From Morella rubra (lineage: Eukaryota > Streptophyta > Magnoliopsida > Fagales > Myricaceae), in NCBI GenBank assembly GCA_003952965.2, contig CM025850.1, forward strand, positions 11,041,555 to 11,105,554: a stretch of 64,000 bases of DNA. The letters are read 5' to 3'. The position numbers and the translations under genes were made by a program. The notes under the pieces were generated by a model. That model did not search any database. It was not told the origin of the DNA and worked only from the letters and a program-made list of their open reading frames with translations. Positions 1-14,100 of the stretch are shown in pieces. The stretch's first letter is position 1, and each line of letters opens with the position of its first letter.

Positions 1-1818
1 CATTTCATGTGCTTGATCACATGCATCATGGATCTACAATAAGAATTGCAGGCTGCATTTCACACCTGTTTGAGAGAGAGAGAGAGAGAGTGGCGTGGTC
101 AAAATATCATTGAGCGGTCATTTCAGTCTACAGTTTATCCATCAGTCTAGAGATGTTTGTGCCACTGTAGGTGGCATAAGTACTTGTGTCGAATTAGCCC
201 AACCGATGCAACTTGGTCTCCGAACTGTTGCGGTTTTCAGCCTTGCTGACCTTTTGAACAAACAGACTCAGAAAGAAAGCTGCCAACGGGATCCACTTCA
301 TTTCAATCCCCTAAATCTGACAAACATCTTGTATGACCAGTACTATTATTGTTGCTTCTGCCATAATATATCTTTCGATCCTGTCTGTTAAATTATATTT
401 ACCTTTCACTCCCTTCAAAAGCTAATCATTTGCTTTGAATTTTCCAAACAACAGTGAATCTCAAATGGTATATGTTCCTTCCATCGACACACAAATCTCC
501 CACTAAACAAAGCAAGAGGGTATCGTATGCAGCCTCCAACAAAAGCTGATCTTTATTTTCAGGATGAAAAGACAATCTGAACAGTACTTACGCAAAAATA
601 TACTCACACCTGTCTTGTTATCCATTTTTCTTGCCAGGTGTCTAGGTTCGCTTCACTAACATCCTGCACTGCCCTTTTGTCAAATTTTTGAATTGATGAA
701 CACGTCGAAGGAGGATCTAATTAAAATACTCATCAATTATTGGGGCCGGATGAGAGATCCTGAAAACTATGCCTAGCAAGAAATTAAAAGCTCGGAGACA
801 TCGCCATAGCCAAAATTTAAAAGTGGCAGCCTAACGCCCTATAAATATTTCAAAAGGTTCCCTTCTCGTTACCCTTTCCTCCAAAACTCTCGCGCAAATG
901 ACCTATTTCTTGTAGGCAATCATGGTCTGAATCAATTACCGGCCGATCCATCAAATTTGTTCATGCATATTTGTGTCCAGATTTAATCTTAATCATTCAT
1001 CTAGATCCATCTGAATTTAACTCGTTTGGATTGAATCATTTTCCTATTTGCGTCACATGCATGTATGCTTTATACACTTTCCTTGGCGCATTTATATATA
1101 GCTCGAGTAAGTGAAGGCTGCGTAATGACCCTGATTAAGACACGACTACAGCTTATATTGCTATTCTATGATCTGCACAATTAATATTGTTCTCAACAAA
1201 TCTCTATCCTGGTGGATAGTTCAATCCACTCATTGAAGACATAGTTTTAACTTTTGGTGATGAGGCTAATCAAAGGTTATGAAGTGGGACAATGGAGTGT
1301 GACAATTGGCTTTTCTGCTTTACGATTGAGAACGCTCAGGAGCACTGATGTCCTCCAGGCCATGAAACCAAAAGAAAAAAAAAAAGGGCAAGAAGAAAGG
1401 TCTTCCCATCATATTCCTAACAACTCTTTGCGCATTCTATTTACTAGCAGTAGGTATATCTTTTGGATTACCTACGATATTGAAAACCACTCTCTTTAAA
1501 ATGTCTTTACATGTTTCAGCATTGTCAATTAAGGAGTCGGAGCTGATCGATAGCAGCAGGAAAGATAAATCATGATCAACATCCGTTGAAAGGAAAATGG
1601 ATTTACAAGCCTACGGTTGGAGTACTTCTAATCCTAAGATACTAAAGGAAAAGGAAAGAGCAGAAGAAAAGGAAATTAAAAAAAAAAAAAATCTAAAGTT
1701 GGCTCTCCAAGTAAATTTTGAAGCTCTATAGTTCTTAGTAAGAAAGCCATGTTAATAGTAGTGCAATGAGGTCATAGCCTTAGACAATTCACTAGTTTTG
1801 ATGCTCATCTCTTTAATA
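1..1818. other. Intergenic region downstream of the WIP gene
   Basis: No coding region could be supported here. The stretch is AT-rich, has a short GA microsatellite near 74-90, and carries one copy (about 1250-1329) of a direct repeat whose partner lies inside the WIP intron. Short open frames at 95-391 and 1254-1499 have no recognisable domain and no supporting splice structure. Confidence 0.6.
1250..1329 (+). repeat. Direct repeat, copy 1
   Basis: This segment shares a run of over 30 identical bases (tttggtgatgaggctaatca and onward) with 2447-2510, followed by a further match (ttttctgctttac). Copy 1 has about 10-15 extra bases in the middle. The two copies bracket WIP exon 2. The origin is unknown; a small dispersed repeat or a local duplication would fit. 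Confidence 0.8.
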
Positions 1819-4018
1819 TCATTGCATTGACTCATTGTCTTGCTCTACCTCAGATGCTGGTTCATCTTCCTCATCGAAGCTATCGATGCCATATGCTGCA
1901 TGGCCGCTTCCGAAAGCCTTTATGTGGTCTTTGAGAGATCTCTTGTGCTTGAAATCCGACCCGCAGATGCAATACCAAAGCTTGCCACAGTTCTTCTCAT
2001 GGGTTCTCCAATCCCCCCTAACAGCGAAAGCCTTGCCGCATTTTCTGCACATGAAAGGCTTAATCCCATGCTTCCTCTTGTAATGTGTCTGAAGAGTTCT
2101 GAAATCTTTAAGTGGCCTTGCTCTCGGGTGATCAATATTGTTCCTGCACCCTGGTGCACAACAATAGCAAGGAAGCCGAAGCATCCCTGTTGGTTGGGTG
2201 CCCCTCAGAGATTCAGGCCCCTTTCTATACTGAGAACCATGCCCCCACATATGCATCTGCAGAATTTTTTAACCCCATGAAAAAAGAAAATCTTATTAAT
2301 ATATAGAAATGGCTAAAGTGCTTCCGAATGTCAAAAGAAATAAAGAAAATGTCAAGCAAATAACCTGGTAAGTCGAAGTTCAAGTTCTTAAACAATATTC
2401 AACACACTCATTTGGCTTCTTGGGAAATATATAGTTATACTAGCTCAACTTTTGGTGATGAGGCTAATCAAAGGTTATGAAGTGTGATAATTGCTTTTCT
2501 GCTTTACATTTGGGGATTTCGTTGAAACTGAGACAGGTGCGAATTTTTGGATTTTGAATTTGAACTGGCTAATAAATTCAAACGTTTGTCACCTCTATAG
2601 ACATCTAACTTAGAGAAGCTTCGTCCTTCTTCATAATGAACCTTAGTTTAAACTTTTTAGCTTACACAACCCTAAAGAAAAATGGATTTGCTACATTGAA
2701 TGTGAAGGAAAAAGTTGTCTTTGTTCTACACAAATTGTTCGGATGACTAGGTTCTTTCTCTTCAAAACATCTGGGATACAAAACAAAAGAGGTGAAACAA
2801 GCTGCTGAGCATAGAAAGACTAAGTCTGGCTCATGGGGTTCCGGAGTTCAGAAGAAAGACAGAGATTTAATATCCTATGTATGAGGGTTGACGTGTCCAT
2901 GTACCGTTTGTTGCAGACTGAAGGTTCACAAAGAGACCTTAATTTGTTCATGGATTATGAACATGATCTGAGCCTCTGGATAAAGAACTGCAAGATCAGT
3001 TCTCCAAAGCCTGGCAAAGCGTGGACCACAGACTTCAAAGTACTAAAAGCAAGAGGAACATAGCTTGTATTGTTCAATCACTTAAAGGTTAGGCACTGAC
3101 TACGGATCCAAGTCTCAGTTTAGATCAGAAGAGATTTATTCAATACACAAAAACCATGCAAAAACAAAAGGCCAAAAAAGACGAAAAAACTTGAAGAGGG
3201 TAAATCCCAGAGAAATATTAGACAAATACCAATAACATCATGAATCTCCTTTTTCCTTTTTGAATACAAGCAAGAGTAGAGTTGAAGACTCAAATCAGGA
3301 AAGAAAGTCATAGACACAGAAGAGGAAGCTCTTATCAGTTTTTTTCCCCTCTTTAATTTCCTTGGAAAAGAAGAAGAAATCCAGAAAAGGGAGCAGGGAG
3401 AAAAATAAAATAAAAGGAGACCTTTTGGAGGCCATGCTTTCATGGGAAGAAACAAACCTGCATGTTGTTGTATCTGTTGAAGGTCTTGCAGCAAACAGGA
3501 CATGAGAACTGCGTTGGGCCAATCAGAATCTGCGAAGGGGTGGGGATCCAATACTGCCCCTTGTTGAGCCTGTTCATGGAATACCCAGAATCGTCACCAT
3601 CTCCATGATCTTTGTCAGTGATCTCTGAGGAAGAAGCAGAGAGCATAGAAGCCATTTCAGCAGCACTAGGGCTTGGCAAACCTATGTGCAGTGCAACAGT
3701 CACAGCCTCATCATCTACTTCCTCTGTGTGCTTGTCCATCTTGTCCATATCCATAGTAGTGCAATACTCTTCCTTATGATCCGCTACATGTTCCCGTTCT
3801 TGTTCTTGTTTTGTTGGGCTCAAGCGCAAAAGAGGGAGAGCTTCTTTGAGAGGAGGGGATGTAGGTGGGGTCTGGTACTGGAAAGAGCTGCTGTTTTGGT
3901 TGAGGAAGAAGTTGTGAGCATACGGTGGATGTACTGGAGGAGGGTTTGATGGTGGGTAATGATGGAGAGGGTTGAATTTGAACAGACCTGTGAAGAAATT
4001 TGAGTAGGGGTCAGCCAT
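1819..4018 (-). CDS. WIP2: WIP-domain C2H2 zinc-finger transcription factor (WIP2/NTT type)
   Basis: Two coding exons, 4018-3458 and 2256-1819, joined in phase 0 by a GT-AG intron, give 332 residues. The start is the ATG at 4018; the protein opens [11 protein letters not shown] as in WIP2. Exon 1 holds the variable proline-rich N-terminus, an ALPLLRLSP stretch, the [10 protein letters not shown] block and the start of finger 1 (C173, C176). Exon 2 completes it (H189, H193) and carries the remaining WIP fingers, including [16 protein letters not shown] and YCICGSDF. The intron position inside finger 1, right after NNMQ, is typical of the family. WIP proteins are plant nuclear transcription factors; NO TRANSMITTING TRACT (WIP2) acts in carpel transmitting tissue and root distal stem-cell fate. 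The C-terminal [13 protein letters not shown] favours WIP2 over WIP4/5, though paralogue assignment remains inferred. Confidence 0.95.
2447..2510 (+). repeat. Direct repeat, copy 2 (in WIP intron)
   Basis: Partner of the copy at 1250-1329. It lies in the single intron of the WIP gene, roughly 190 bases upstream of exon 2 in transcript order. It lacks the short internal insert of copy 1. Confidence 0.8.
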
Positions 4019-4066
4019 GGTGAAAAGGCTGTGAAGGGAAGAACAGTTTGGCTTCGGTGGGTTTGC

Positions 4067-4073
4067 TTTTATA
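4067..4073 (-). promoter_or_regulatory. Candidate TATA box of the WIP gene
   Basis: Read on the minus strand the sequence is ctctataaaagc, a good plant TATA box about 50 bases upstream of the ATG at 4018. That spacing leaves a 5' UTR of roughly 20-25 bases if transcription starts about 30 bases downstream of the box. No other promoter element is assigned. Confidence 0.55.
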
Positions 4074-4079
4074 GAGAGA

Positions 4080-7000
4080 CAGGAGAGAGAGAGAGAAAGG
4101 ACTACAAGATGACCGAAGGGAGTGGACGGTGGAGAGTGATTGCAGTACTCAACAGAATGAAAGTAAAGGCGAGTGGAAGAAAATCGCCCGGAGAATAATT
4201 GAAAATTACTTAAATTTTGATTAGAGTTGGAAGACAGAATCTGTTAGTTTTATTTGTATTCTGATTGTAATATCGGGACAGAATCTAGGAAAATACCGTT
4301 ACCGGTCGTTTTGTGCTTTATTAGGTCGCTAGTTTACTCGTAGCACTTTTTTTTTTTTTTTTTTTCCCCCTTCTTTTTGGTAGTCTTAAACAGTCATTGT
4401 TTCACTCATTCTTCATCTCACCCTCAATTCCCCACCCATCCAAAAAGAAAAAAAAAAAATTTTCACTTCCTTATATTTTACCTTTACGCTTAATTGGGGC
4501 AACCACATTGATTAGAATGCCCTTGCACGTACGTCATTATAAATGATAATTTTTTTGTAATTTAAATTTAGTAAAGTTATCCATTAATTTCCTCTGTGTT
4601 TGATCGAGCTAATTTAGTTTGCAGAATTTTCTGTTCATGTGTGCAAAGAACTTGGAATCGAATCTGCCAGTGTCAAAGCTGCAGGGATCGGAATATATAT
4701 ATAACAAAAGAACGAAGTACACTTGTGAGCCAAAAATCTAAGAATTCCTGATCTAATGGACAAAAATATATATTTGTTTAAGAGCACTTTTTGTTCTAGA
4801 AAATCAAGATTAGTATATATGTAACAAAAGATTTCTTCGAGAAACCAAAATGATGGTTTTATTTAAGGGATCCAAACAATATAATTTAGAGTATGTCCGC
4901 TAGCCAGATTGGGTGTGCTTTTTTGTTTTTTTTTTAACTATTAATCAAAGTCAATGCAAATTCATACATTTAAATGGTTTTGTTTTGTTTTTGTTCCTTT
5001 TCATTTTATATTTGTTTTCATCTAGGGGTAAAATCTATCTGTACGGCTCAGTTATAATTAGTGTATGTCACCTGGCTCATTGTTGGGCAGTAGGATCTTT
5101 CACGGTACCATATGGCCATTATCCTAAGAATATTTACTTATTCCAGAGAATTAAATTTATATAAGAGATTATACTAGTTTGCAGATTGTCCAAGTCTATG
5201 ATTCTGAACAGTCTCCTACCGACTTTAGCTTCCGTACATATACACCCTTTAGGTTCTCTATCCATATATGTACTTTCTCTTTTGTCTAGTAACGCGCGGA
5301 CTCATTTTATACTTTGGTAGCAAACAATTCATGAGAAAGATCGTAGACATGACAAACCAGGCACGCCAATATGCTTTCTTGCAAATATTGACACATATAT
5401 ATATATAGATGTAACCTGTACAGTACTCACTATTTCTGCGCGCACTGCAGTAGCCACACACCAGCCACACCATTACTGGACCTGGAGCTCAAAGGCGCAG
5501 CTATAACACCAGAACAGTATGACACAGGTGCATCAAAATGCACGTTACAAGTCCACCAGTGTTTTCAGGGACAACCAAGCAAAGTTGAAGTGTAAAAGAT
5601 CATTAGGGCCACTGTAGTAATGGAATCCACAACGTGCCATTGGTTCGAGTTGTAGAGTCACCAAAACGACCACACCGCTCGTGAGTATGCTGGGTACTAT
5701 CCTTTTTCTTTCCTTTTTCCAGGAAAAAGACTATTTTTTTTATTAAAGCACACATTCTTTGGGCATGTCACCCATCCCAACCAAGAGAGTAAAAGAATGT
5801 GCTTAGTTCTTTCTCTCTCTCTCTTATTACTATTCAAACTGCAACACAGGATCAATGCAGGGACAAGAAGTAAGCAAGTAGTTTCAATGGCTCCCAACAT
5901 TTCCATTGGTGTGCGGGCACTGGTCTGCCGGGTCAAGTGTGAGCTCAAGAGATTGTCCCACACCACTGCCCACAACTGTCACAGTACACTTTCTCATGAG
6001 CAATTCTAAATACGCTCTTAATATTCCGTATCCAGGTCACTGTTTCTCTGTCTATATATAATATGACTTTACAAATAGTTTTAGGGGATTTCCACTGATG
6101 TCAGATGTACTAGATTGGGTTACATTAACTATCAGTACTACGCAACAGCTGTTTTTTTGTTTGTTTTGTGTTGTTTTAGTACTTCTATCAAATTATATGG
6201 ATCAGCACGCGGTAAACTATATGTACTAGGTGAGAAAGCTGAGGTGCATTTAATGGGACGCAAACACTAGTCTATGTCCTCCTACGCTTCGCCTTACAGT
6301 ATTTCAATTTGACCTCCTCCCTGATCTCCGATCCAACATATTCGACGTATTAAGGAAAAAAATGTCTTCTTACAATGAACGGAGCAGTACTTCTAGTCCA
6401 AAAAATTTGTGCGTAAGCCTCATCCCCTCGACGTGGGATGCTTGAAACTCAACTCAAAGAATGTTTGAATAAGGATGTTTTGCTTCTGGCGTCGCTCTAT
6501 ATGTGCTCCAGTCAGGTACCGTGTTTCATATTTTTGGAGCAGAAGCACAATATTTCACTCCAACAGTCCTCCCTGTTCTTTTTTTTTTCACCCCTTCTAA
6601 CATTTCTGGAGATTTGAATTTGAGAAGAGGATATATATCTAGAAGATGGACTTGTACAGGCCTATTAAAATAACAGCACGAAAATATTGAAAGCTTGAGC
6701 GCAGCTGGAGTGCAGTAATGCATAGGTTTTCAAAATAAATGTTGTTTTAACTCCCAGCTGATTGATCTCGACCAAACCATTCATCATATATATATATGTG
6801 ATATATATATATGTTGTCTACTTAGCCACCTGAGCTGTCCTGTGTCCAGTCCAGTGTGTACGTACGGAATCCAAGGGCCATTGAGTGATGCATACAAGCA
6901 CGCTCCCATTTCATTCTTATGGGTCCCTTTCTTGTCACTTTGGTTTTCGAGTTTAGATGGGCTTGTGCTAGTGTACAACCGGGAAATTCGGCCCAATTTT

Positions 7001-10000
7001 TGGACCGGAATCCGGTTGGACCGGGATTTCCATTGTGCTTATATGAAAGGATTGGACCGGACCACTTAAATGGTCCACCGGTTTCATTTTTTTTTTTTTT
7101 TTAATTTTTTAATTTTCGAAGGAAAGGACATATAAAATTTAAGTTTAGTTTAGGTTAAAACTAAACTTTTAATTTTGTAATTTGCATTAAAAAAATATAA
7201 AAAAAAAATTTTTTTTAATTTATTAATAAATCTGGTCCAGACCGATTTTCAAAAGGTCTGGATCGGATTACATAATCAGACCAGACCGAACCGCAAATTC
7301 AATCCAGTTTTATGGTCCGGTCTAGTCTGCGATCCGATTTTGTTCAGCCCTACTTGTGATCAGTAGGAAAGGGGGATCTAGAGAGCTAAAAGCAAAGGGA
7401 CCATTTTGCGTAGCTAGCCTGTGTGTTCTCTTAAATTTGTGGCTTGGAAATCATGGGTACTGTACGTACCACAAATATAAGCTTTACCTTTTCATTTTCT
7501 TTCATTTTTGGTTTTTTTAATCGAAGAGTAAGGGTATACCGTATACGCCACCAATCACTTTTTCGATAGGGAAAATGACTTATTTTTTGTAAATATCTAG
7601 ACCTATAGTAGGTTGTATACTGGGCTTCCAAATAAGTTGCTTTTCAAACACTTAAAACTGGATTTAGTTAAGGATAGAGATAGTAAATTAAACTCTTAAA
7701 GTCCCAAATGAAACAAAAAAGAAGAAGAAAGAATGAGACAGATAGAATCTAATCTCCATGTTGATCGAAGTTTGAAATGTAACATGTGAGTTATAAATTG
7801 AGTGATACAAAAGCCTAAACTCAACACTTACTAGATAGGATTGAGTTTATTAAGACTCAAAAAAATAGTTTTAATTAAAATAATCTTTGACAAATCTTTT
7901 CGAGTTAAAATGCATATATCATGAAATTAACTAGCACTTTCTAGCTATAAGTTGTTATTCTTTTCCCTGCTACGGCCCAATAAACAAAAAGATTAAAGAG
8001 GTCTTTCATTATTTGGTATAATATTACCATCAATTTCTTAGACCTACACCCAAAAGATCTCTTTTTATCTCCTTTTAGGAGCCATTAAACGACAAAAGCC
8101 ATTTAAAAGCACTTTACTTTGTAACAGCCACCTTAACTTTCCTCTCTCTCTCTCTCTCTCTCTCTCGTTGTGATCATTAATTCCACTAATTAAGCTCGAA
8201 GTCCCCCATGGTGTGTATTAACTATGATATTAAAGTTCTTGGGCTGATCTGGGGCCTGAAAAAAAAATCTTGGGCTCTGGGGTTGGTGAACATTTACAGT
8301 TTAGCGAGGAAAAAACCAACATGTTAGCAGGAATCCGGGGTAGGAGAACATGGAGTGGGGGAAGCACTATATACATCTGGGTTTGTGATTCGTGTAAAAT
8401 AGTATGCAGATTATTTTGAAGACTAGAGCCGGTTATGTAAACAGTATGCAGAGAAAAGGGAACACAATCTAGAATCTAGTAAAAGAGAGCTGTTGTTTTG
8501 ACCAGAGTCCCCATGTTCCATATATCCTTTTATTAAGTTTCCAAGACAGCACGAGTGTGTTTGCATTGAAACTTGAAAGACAAGTATATAAAAATAATCC
8601 TTTGAGTTTCCATGTCCATGTCTTGTTCTGCAATATCCAAACATCTCTGGCCTGCAGTTACAAATCCCCATATATAATCGCCAAAAACAGTAAATAAATA
8701 AAGCTGCAATAGTATTCTTTATTTTGTTTTCTTTTCTCTTTAGGTTGATTATATATATAGTACAAGGAAAATTACACTTACTCCATACACTTTCTACTTC
8801 TGCAATGTAATCCTCAAATCATCAACTTTAGACTTTATATCCCGGTTTGAAACTTCTAGTCAACTTCAAAATCTGTTGGACCTAACAAGTTTAGAGTACT
8901 AGAACCTAAAAGTAAAACGTTCAAATTTAATTTGGAACTGAAGCTTGATCAACTTGTGATGCAATCATGCAAGCTAGAATCCATTAGATAATGCGTTGGA
9001 TCAGCTCCATGGTCCAAAGCAAGCACCATAGCCGTGTAAGAATATAATGATAGAGAGTACTCAACCGTCCGGCCTTCCCAGAAAGATTGAATATTGGCCA
9101 CCTCGCATTTAAGGATCGAAAACGATCCTATAACGTGCATATGTTCGGTCAGAGAACAAGCTGGACGGCAAAGCTAGAGAACTTGGGTGTTCCTAGCTGG
9201 ATTACCGTATTAAGGACGCCAATCTCCAACTTGGAATCTGACGCTTTGACTGCTGATCAAGAAGCTAATTAAGTACGTACGTACGTAGTCTCTTCAAATG
9301 AGTTTAATGCAACAAACCAGCTTATCAAAAAGCTCTAGCTCAAGCGAATCACCTAATGGAAAAACATTTATCATAGACAAGTAAATAAGAACAGAAAAAC
9401 AACAAACATCTTGGATTGTCTCGGATCAACCTGCAGTTTTCTTGACCGTTTTGTATAAGATATGTTCAATAAGCTGTCAATGCAGTGACTATCTGACCCC
9501 TTAAATGGGTAAAGAACCCTAATCTCAGAACACTGGCTCTTACTATGAGTTGACTCTTGTTCGCATTAGTTCTTCCTCAAGAATATATGCTCTTGTTGCT
9601 AAGAAGATGACAAAGGGGATGTCCATGATGATCATGTACTTGAATGGCGAAAAGCCAAACAGAAAAAAGAGTACTAATAAACCAAAAGAACGTGCAGTTC
9701 GCAGGGTTAGATGAACAATCGCCATCTATTTTAAGCTCGTGACAATGACTTTCAACGTTGGCTGTGAAGCTGCCTAATAACACGTACTCAGCATATGAGA
9801 GTCCATAAATAGGACCCCCACCCTACGTCCCAAGGATCGTACTAGTGCGTAACTGAACTCTGTTTGACAGGGTTAAGGCCCAATCTTTATCCTTCCTGCA
9901 ATGATCAGAGAAAGGACTTACGATTTGTATGATGTAATTAATCATGTGGGAAGACTCCAAAAACGTTGTCATTTTCATTCCTAACTCTGTCAGGCGTCAG

Positions 10001-10855
10001 TAGTTTATTCAATATATTTCACCTTCTTTTGTTAGTGGTTTTGATAAAGTCCATCGCCACCTTTTGTTTTTTTTTGGGTCAAAACACAGTGTCTACATGA
10101 TTGAAAAAAGAAAAAAAGAAAAAAAAAAAACCTTACCCCCATGACCCTTCCAAGAAAAAAAGAAAGAAAAGGAATTTGAAAACTTTGAGAAAGAAAAAAA
10201 CAATATTATTTCAAACCTCTCAAAGAGCTTTCCCTTGAAAAGAAGAGCTAAGAAGAGGGAAACATTAATTAAAGAACGAAAAAAAATAATATAAAAAGAT
10301 AATTTTTTCATCTTTGAAATTTCTTTTTCGCTTGCAAGTACAATTAATGATGTTCTTAAAAACACATTTTTCTTTTTTTCACTTTCATGGATAAATTTTT
10401 TTTATTACGAATGTGTCCCTCCAAACCTCGTGCTTTAGAAATTGCACAATAATGAGTAGCACTTTTTCTTCTTCATAAATAAGTGTGAGGTTAAAATATG
10501 ATATGATCTAATTTTTTTTTACCAATTATTAGTGTAATTTACAGTTTATATAATATATGAACTATCTATTTTTCTTTTTTTTCAAATTATACTCTAAAAT
10601 TCGAGTAGAGAATTGTCTCCAATGATCGTTATAAGTTTTTTTTTTTAATACGAATTTAAGTGTCACTTGTAAAGCAACATAAATTATGAGCTGGACAAAA
10701 AAATAAAAGAAAATAAGAAAGTGGACATGGACACGCTATTGGGCCGAGACAGACCAGCCATCTCCAGCACAGATAAAGAGAGTCCAAAAACCCAACGCAT
10801 AAAAGAACTGAGCACGAGACCTTCTCTTTCTACCAGAGAACTAAACAAAAATGCC
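4080..10855. other. Gene-poor intergenic region between WIP2 and LST8
   Basis: About 6.8 kb without a supportable gene. It holds poly-T and AT runs, a CT microsatellite at about 8141-8166, a short gtac repeat at about 9273-9287, and one probable MITE (6959-7350). A stretch at about 8767-8900 resembles one arm of the MITE families that begin with the pattern aattacacttactcc, but no second arm was found. Open frames on both strands are short and without recognisable domains. Confidence 0.6.
6959..7350. mobile_element. Probable non-autonomous DNA element (hAT-like MITE)
   Basis: The ends are rich in repeated ggaccgg/ggtccgg motifs (for example ttggaccggaatccggttgg on the left and tggtccggtctagtctg on the right), and the middle is a poly-T/AT core. 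The outer ends read gggctt on the left and cagccc on the right, so they are inverted. Length is about 390 bp with no coding capacity. No clean 8-bp target duplication was found, so the family call is tentative. Confidence 0.45.
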
Positions 10856-10921
10856 GCGCTCTCTCTGCAGATCACCTAAAACCTCAAAGCCCTAATTCCT
10901 GAAGCTTAACAAGATTAAGAG
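10856..10921 (+). other. LST8: Probable 5' UTR exon of LST8
   Basis: A transcript leader probably ends at 10921 with the junction taagag|gtgagt, a strong donor. The matching acceptor would be ttgtgttag at 11130, placing the leader's second part at 11131-11152 directly before the ATG. Start of transcription is not visible; the left boundary is approximate. Confidence 0.5.
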
Positions 10922-11152
10922 GTGAGTTAACCTCCGTAACCGTTTTCTCTTTTCTTTGGAACCCGAAAATTTTTCGGTTTTCGCACTTTAGCTTTGCAGT
11001 TTCCAGTACATCACCATATAGCATTTTCATTTGGCTTTTCCATCTTTTTTTGTATTATGTACTTCCATCTATTGTTGATTGTTTTTTTTTTGCTTATATT
11101 TGTGCTTAATGATTGGTCCATTTGTGTTAGTGTTGATGAGGAGCAGATTAAT

Positions 11153-14100
11153 ATGACCCAACCGTCGGTGATACTTGCGACGGCTAGCTACGATCACACA
11201 ATTCGGTTTTGGGAGGCTAAAAGTGGCCGTTGCTACCGTACCATCCAATACCCGGATTCGGTGTGCTCCTAAATCCTCGGATTCTTTGTTCCTTCAATGT
11301 TCTTTATCCATGATCTGATCGTGAAGTTGTTTAATAGAACTTACTTGAGGTGTTCGACATAGTTAGAGGAACTTACTTGGCTTTCGACATTAGTTTCCTC
11401 ATATATGTACATGTACAATGAAATGATTGGGTTATCAAGTGCCAAAGTTGGCAAAAGGTGAATTATGTGCTTATTAAGATAGTGTATTAATTGGATTGCA
11501 GCTTAGTTGTGACATATAAAATACTAGACCTTAATCGACCTCCTTTATTATCTATTTGTTCTTTTTGCACTGTAGAGCCGACTTTCGCAAAATCCATAAT
11601 CCCCCAATTGAAGATATGTGAGCTCTTGATTAAATTGTTGCATCCATACATAACAAAATTTAGAAATGTTGTACCGACTCTGAGTTGCAGTCCAATATTA
11701 CTAATGGTTGCCAAAAACTAGTGTTTACGTTGGACTAAATGGATGATTACAGGCATCAAAGCAATGGGAGTTGTAGAGGATATCGTGTCACTTTAAGTCT
11801 GTTTCATGACCGTACTGGCTTGTCTCGGTGAATTGGACTGCAAGAAATGAAAAATTATTTTCCTTGATGTGCTTTTCTCACTCTTTACTCTGAGCTTTCA
11901 AACATCCCATGACTCTGCCATGTCTTAGGTTATGATGCTTTCATATCAAAACAAATGGTAACAGTCAGTTGATATTACCTCTTTCCAAAGAAGAGAAAGG
12001 GGGAAGAGGGTGGGGGGAGAGTATGGTACAGGGCATTGGAATTGCATGATCTTGTTAGGAATTATTTAGGATGTCTTATGTTTCTGGTTTTCCCAAGCGA
12101 TATGGGACTATAAACGCTTTCATTATTAACTTATGAAAATGGCTCACATACTCGATTTGGTACTGCATATGTACTTAGGAGATATATTTTGCTTTCACTG
12201 TGTTCCTTATCCATTTTGGCATTCTATTTATTATGTAGAGATGATCAGCGATTCACCAGCTTTTATGCAAAGTGAAAAAGAGTATTTAGGGGGTTATTTC
12301 CATTACTCTCTTTATGTTACCGAAAGAAAATCCACAAAATTTATGTATTGATTTTGTGTACAATAAATAAGTTCTATCCAGCCATGTTCAACCTAGGATT
12401 AGAGTGTTTCTCTTTTCACTGGTCGTAAGAACTATAAAACTTAAATGTCCTCTTTTCTCGATGCTTTCTTGGCCATTGTGATCTTTTAGTTTTTTAATCA
12501 ATGAAAACTTTCTTATGTTTCTACATTTTCCATGCTGTATCTGATACACAGCATGTCAATCGGCTTGAGATAACCCCAGATAAACGCTACCTGGCTGCAG
12601 CTGGTAATCCTCACATTCGATTGTTTGATGTCAACTCAAACAGCCCTCAACCAGTATGTCTCCCCCATAGTCATTGTTTTTTCCAAGTGTTTTTTAGTAA
12701 CCTTTAATATTTTCTTCTCTAGGCTAATGTGGTTTCTTTTCTTCTGACTGAATGGCAGTTGATGAGCTATGATTCACATACTAATAATGTCATGGCAGTG
12801 GGGTTTCAATGCGATGGAAATTGGATGTATTCAGGTTCTGAGGATGGCACAGTAAAGATTTGGGATCTAAGGTAAAATAAACCTTCCCGAAAAAGTGTAC
12901 AGTGGATCATTCCTGTTAAATTATTTTTCTATGGTCTGATTTAAGATTATTTAGGCTTATCCTTATTTATATAGATCAAGTGCAGGGCTCCAGTGTGTCA
13001 AAGGGAATATGAAAGCCGAGCAGCTGTCAACACTGTTGTGCTGCACCCAAACCAGGTTGAGTCCTGTCGCTTCCTTTACAGCCATGGACTGTAAATAGGT
13101 GTCGTGTGGAGTAGCTTTTTTAGATCGCTTGGCCTTTTCTCATTCCTTCTTGTTCGTTGGCAATGAAATGGCATTTAAAGTACCTTGGTGAATGCAAATC
13201 CTAATGTAATGGATCACTTTCCAATTTGCTTTGTTATAGTTTTAGGTCTTGGTCAGGAAATCAAAAAAGCATCTTCGAGGAAGAATCTTGGTAGACCAGT
13301 CAATAGAAAAGCTAGTCCATTGTTCCTCATTTGGTTTGACTGTACGAATATGACTTTCTTCCAGCTGGCATATTTTTTCTGTTTTCCACAGCCCTGTAGT
13401 ATCTCCAGGGGACTGCATTTTGAAGCAAGCTTTCATGCGTTTTGAAGCAATAAGAGAATATTTTAATGACATTGCCTCTGGTGCCCATTCTTTGACATTA
13501 GTTTGTGGATAATAAGACAAGATTGACCATCAATATCCCTTGTTTTAATTGTTTCATGTGATATCTTTCTTTCTCTCATTGTTTCCAACTGAAGTTATTC
13601 TCCTAGTGCTTTTAGTTTACTTATCTTCCTCCCCTATTTCTCACTTTTCCTAGAAACCGGCATTTTTTGCATATTGGTTTTATTGGCTCTTTCAATTTTC
13701 TGTAGAGTAGTAGGAAAAACATTTGCAAGTTTTGCAAGTGGAAAACTGGGGAAGGTTTATGATATATGTTTGGACTATGGAGGAATTCAAAATGCTTGGA
13801 TGATTAAATTTTTACACCACCCAAATGTGACATAAGTAGATGGTTGGTGTAATAGTACTTATTAGCATAACCATGCTTCATAGTAGTGCTTGTGCTTTTT
13901 TTTTCTAATGTGTTAGTATAATTGAATGTATATTGTCTTGCAGACCGAACTTATATCTGGGGACCAGAATGGCAATATTCGTGTGTGGGATTTAACTGCA
14001 AATTCATGCAGCTGTGAATTGGTATGCTGTGTTGGCTTGTGTTTCAGTGCATCCCAAATTTGTTCTGGCATTAATATTGCTAACTCAGGATGTTCTATTT

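Noticed and set aside
76-90. CRISPR-like or regulatory repeat arrays from the many GA/CT runs
   Set aside because: These are simple microsatellites common in plant DNA; there are no spaced repeats with unique spacers.
95-391. Open frame of 98 codons at the left edge
   Set aside because: No domain, no splice partners, and sequence composition like the surrounding intergenic DNA.
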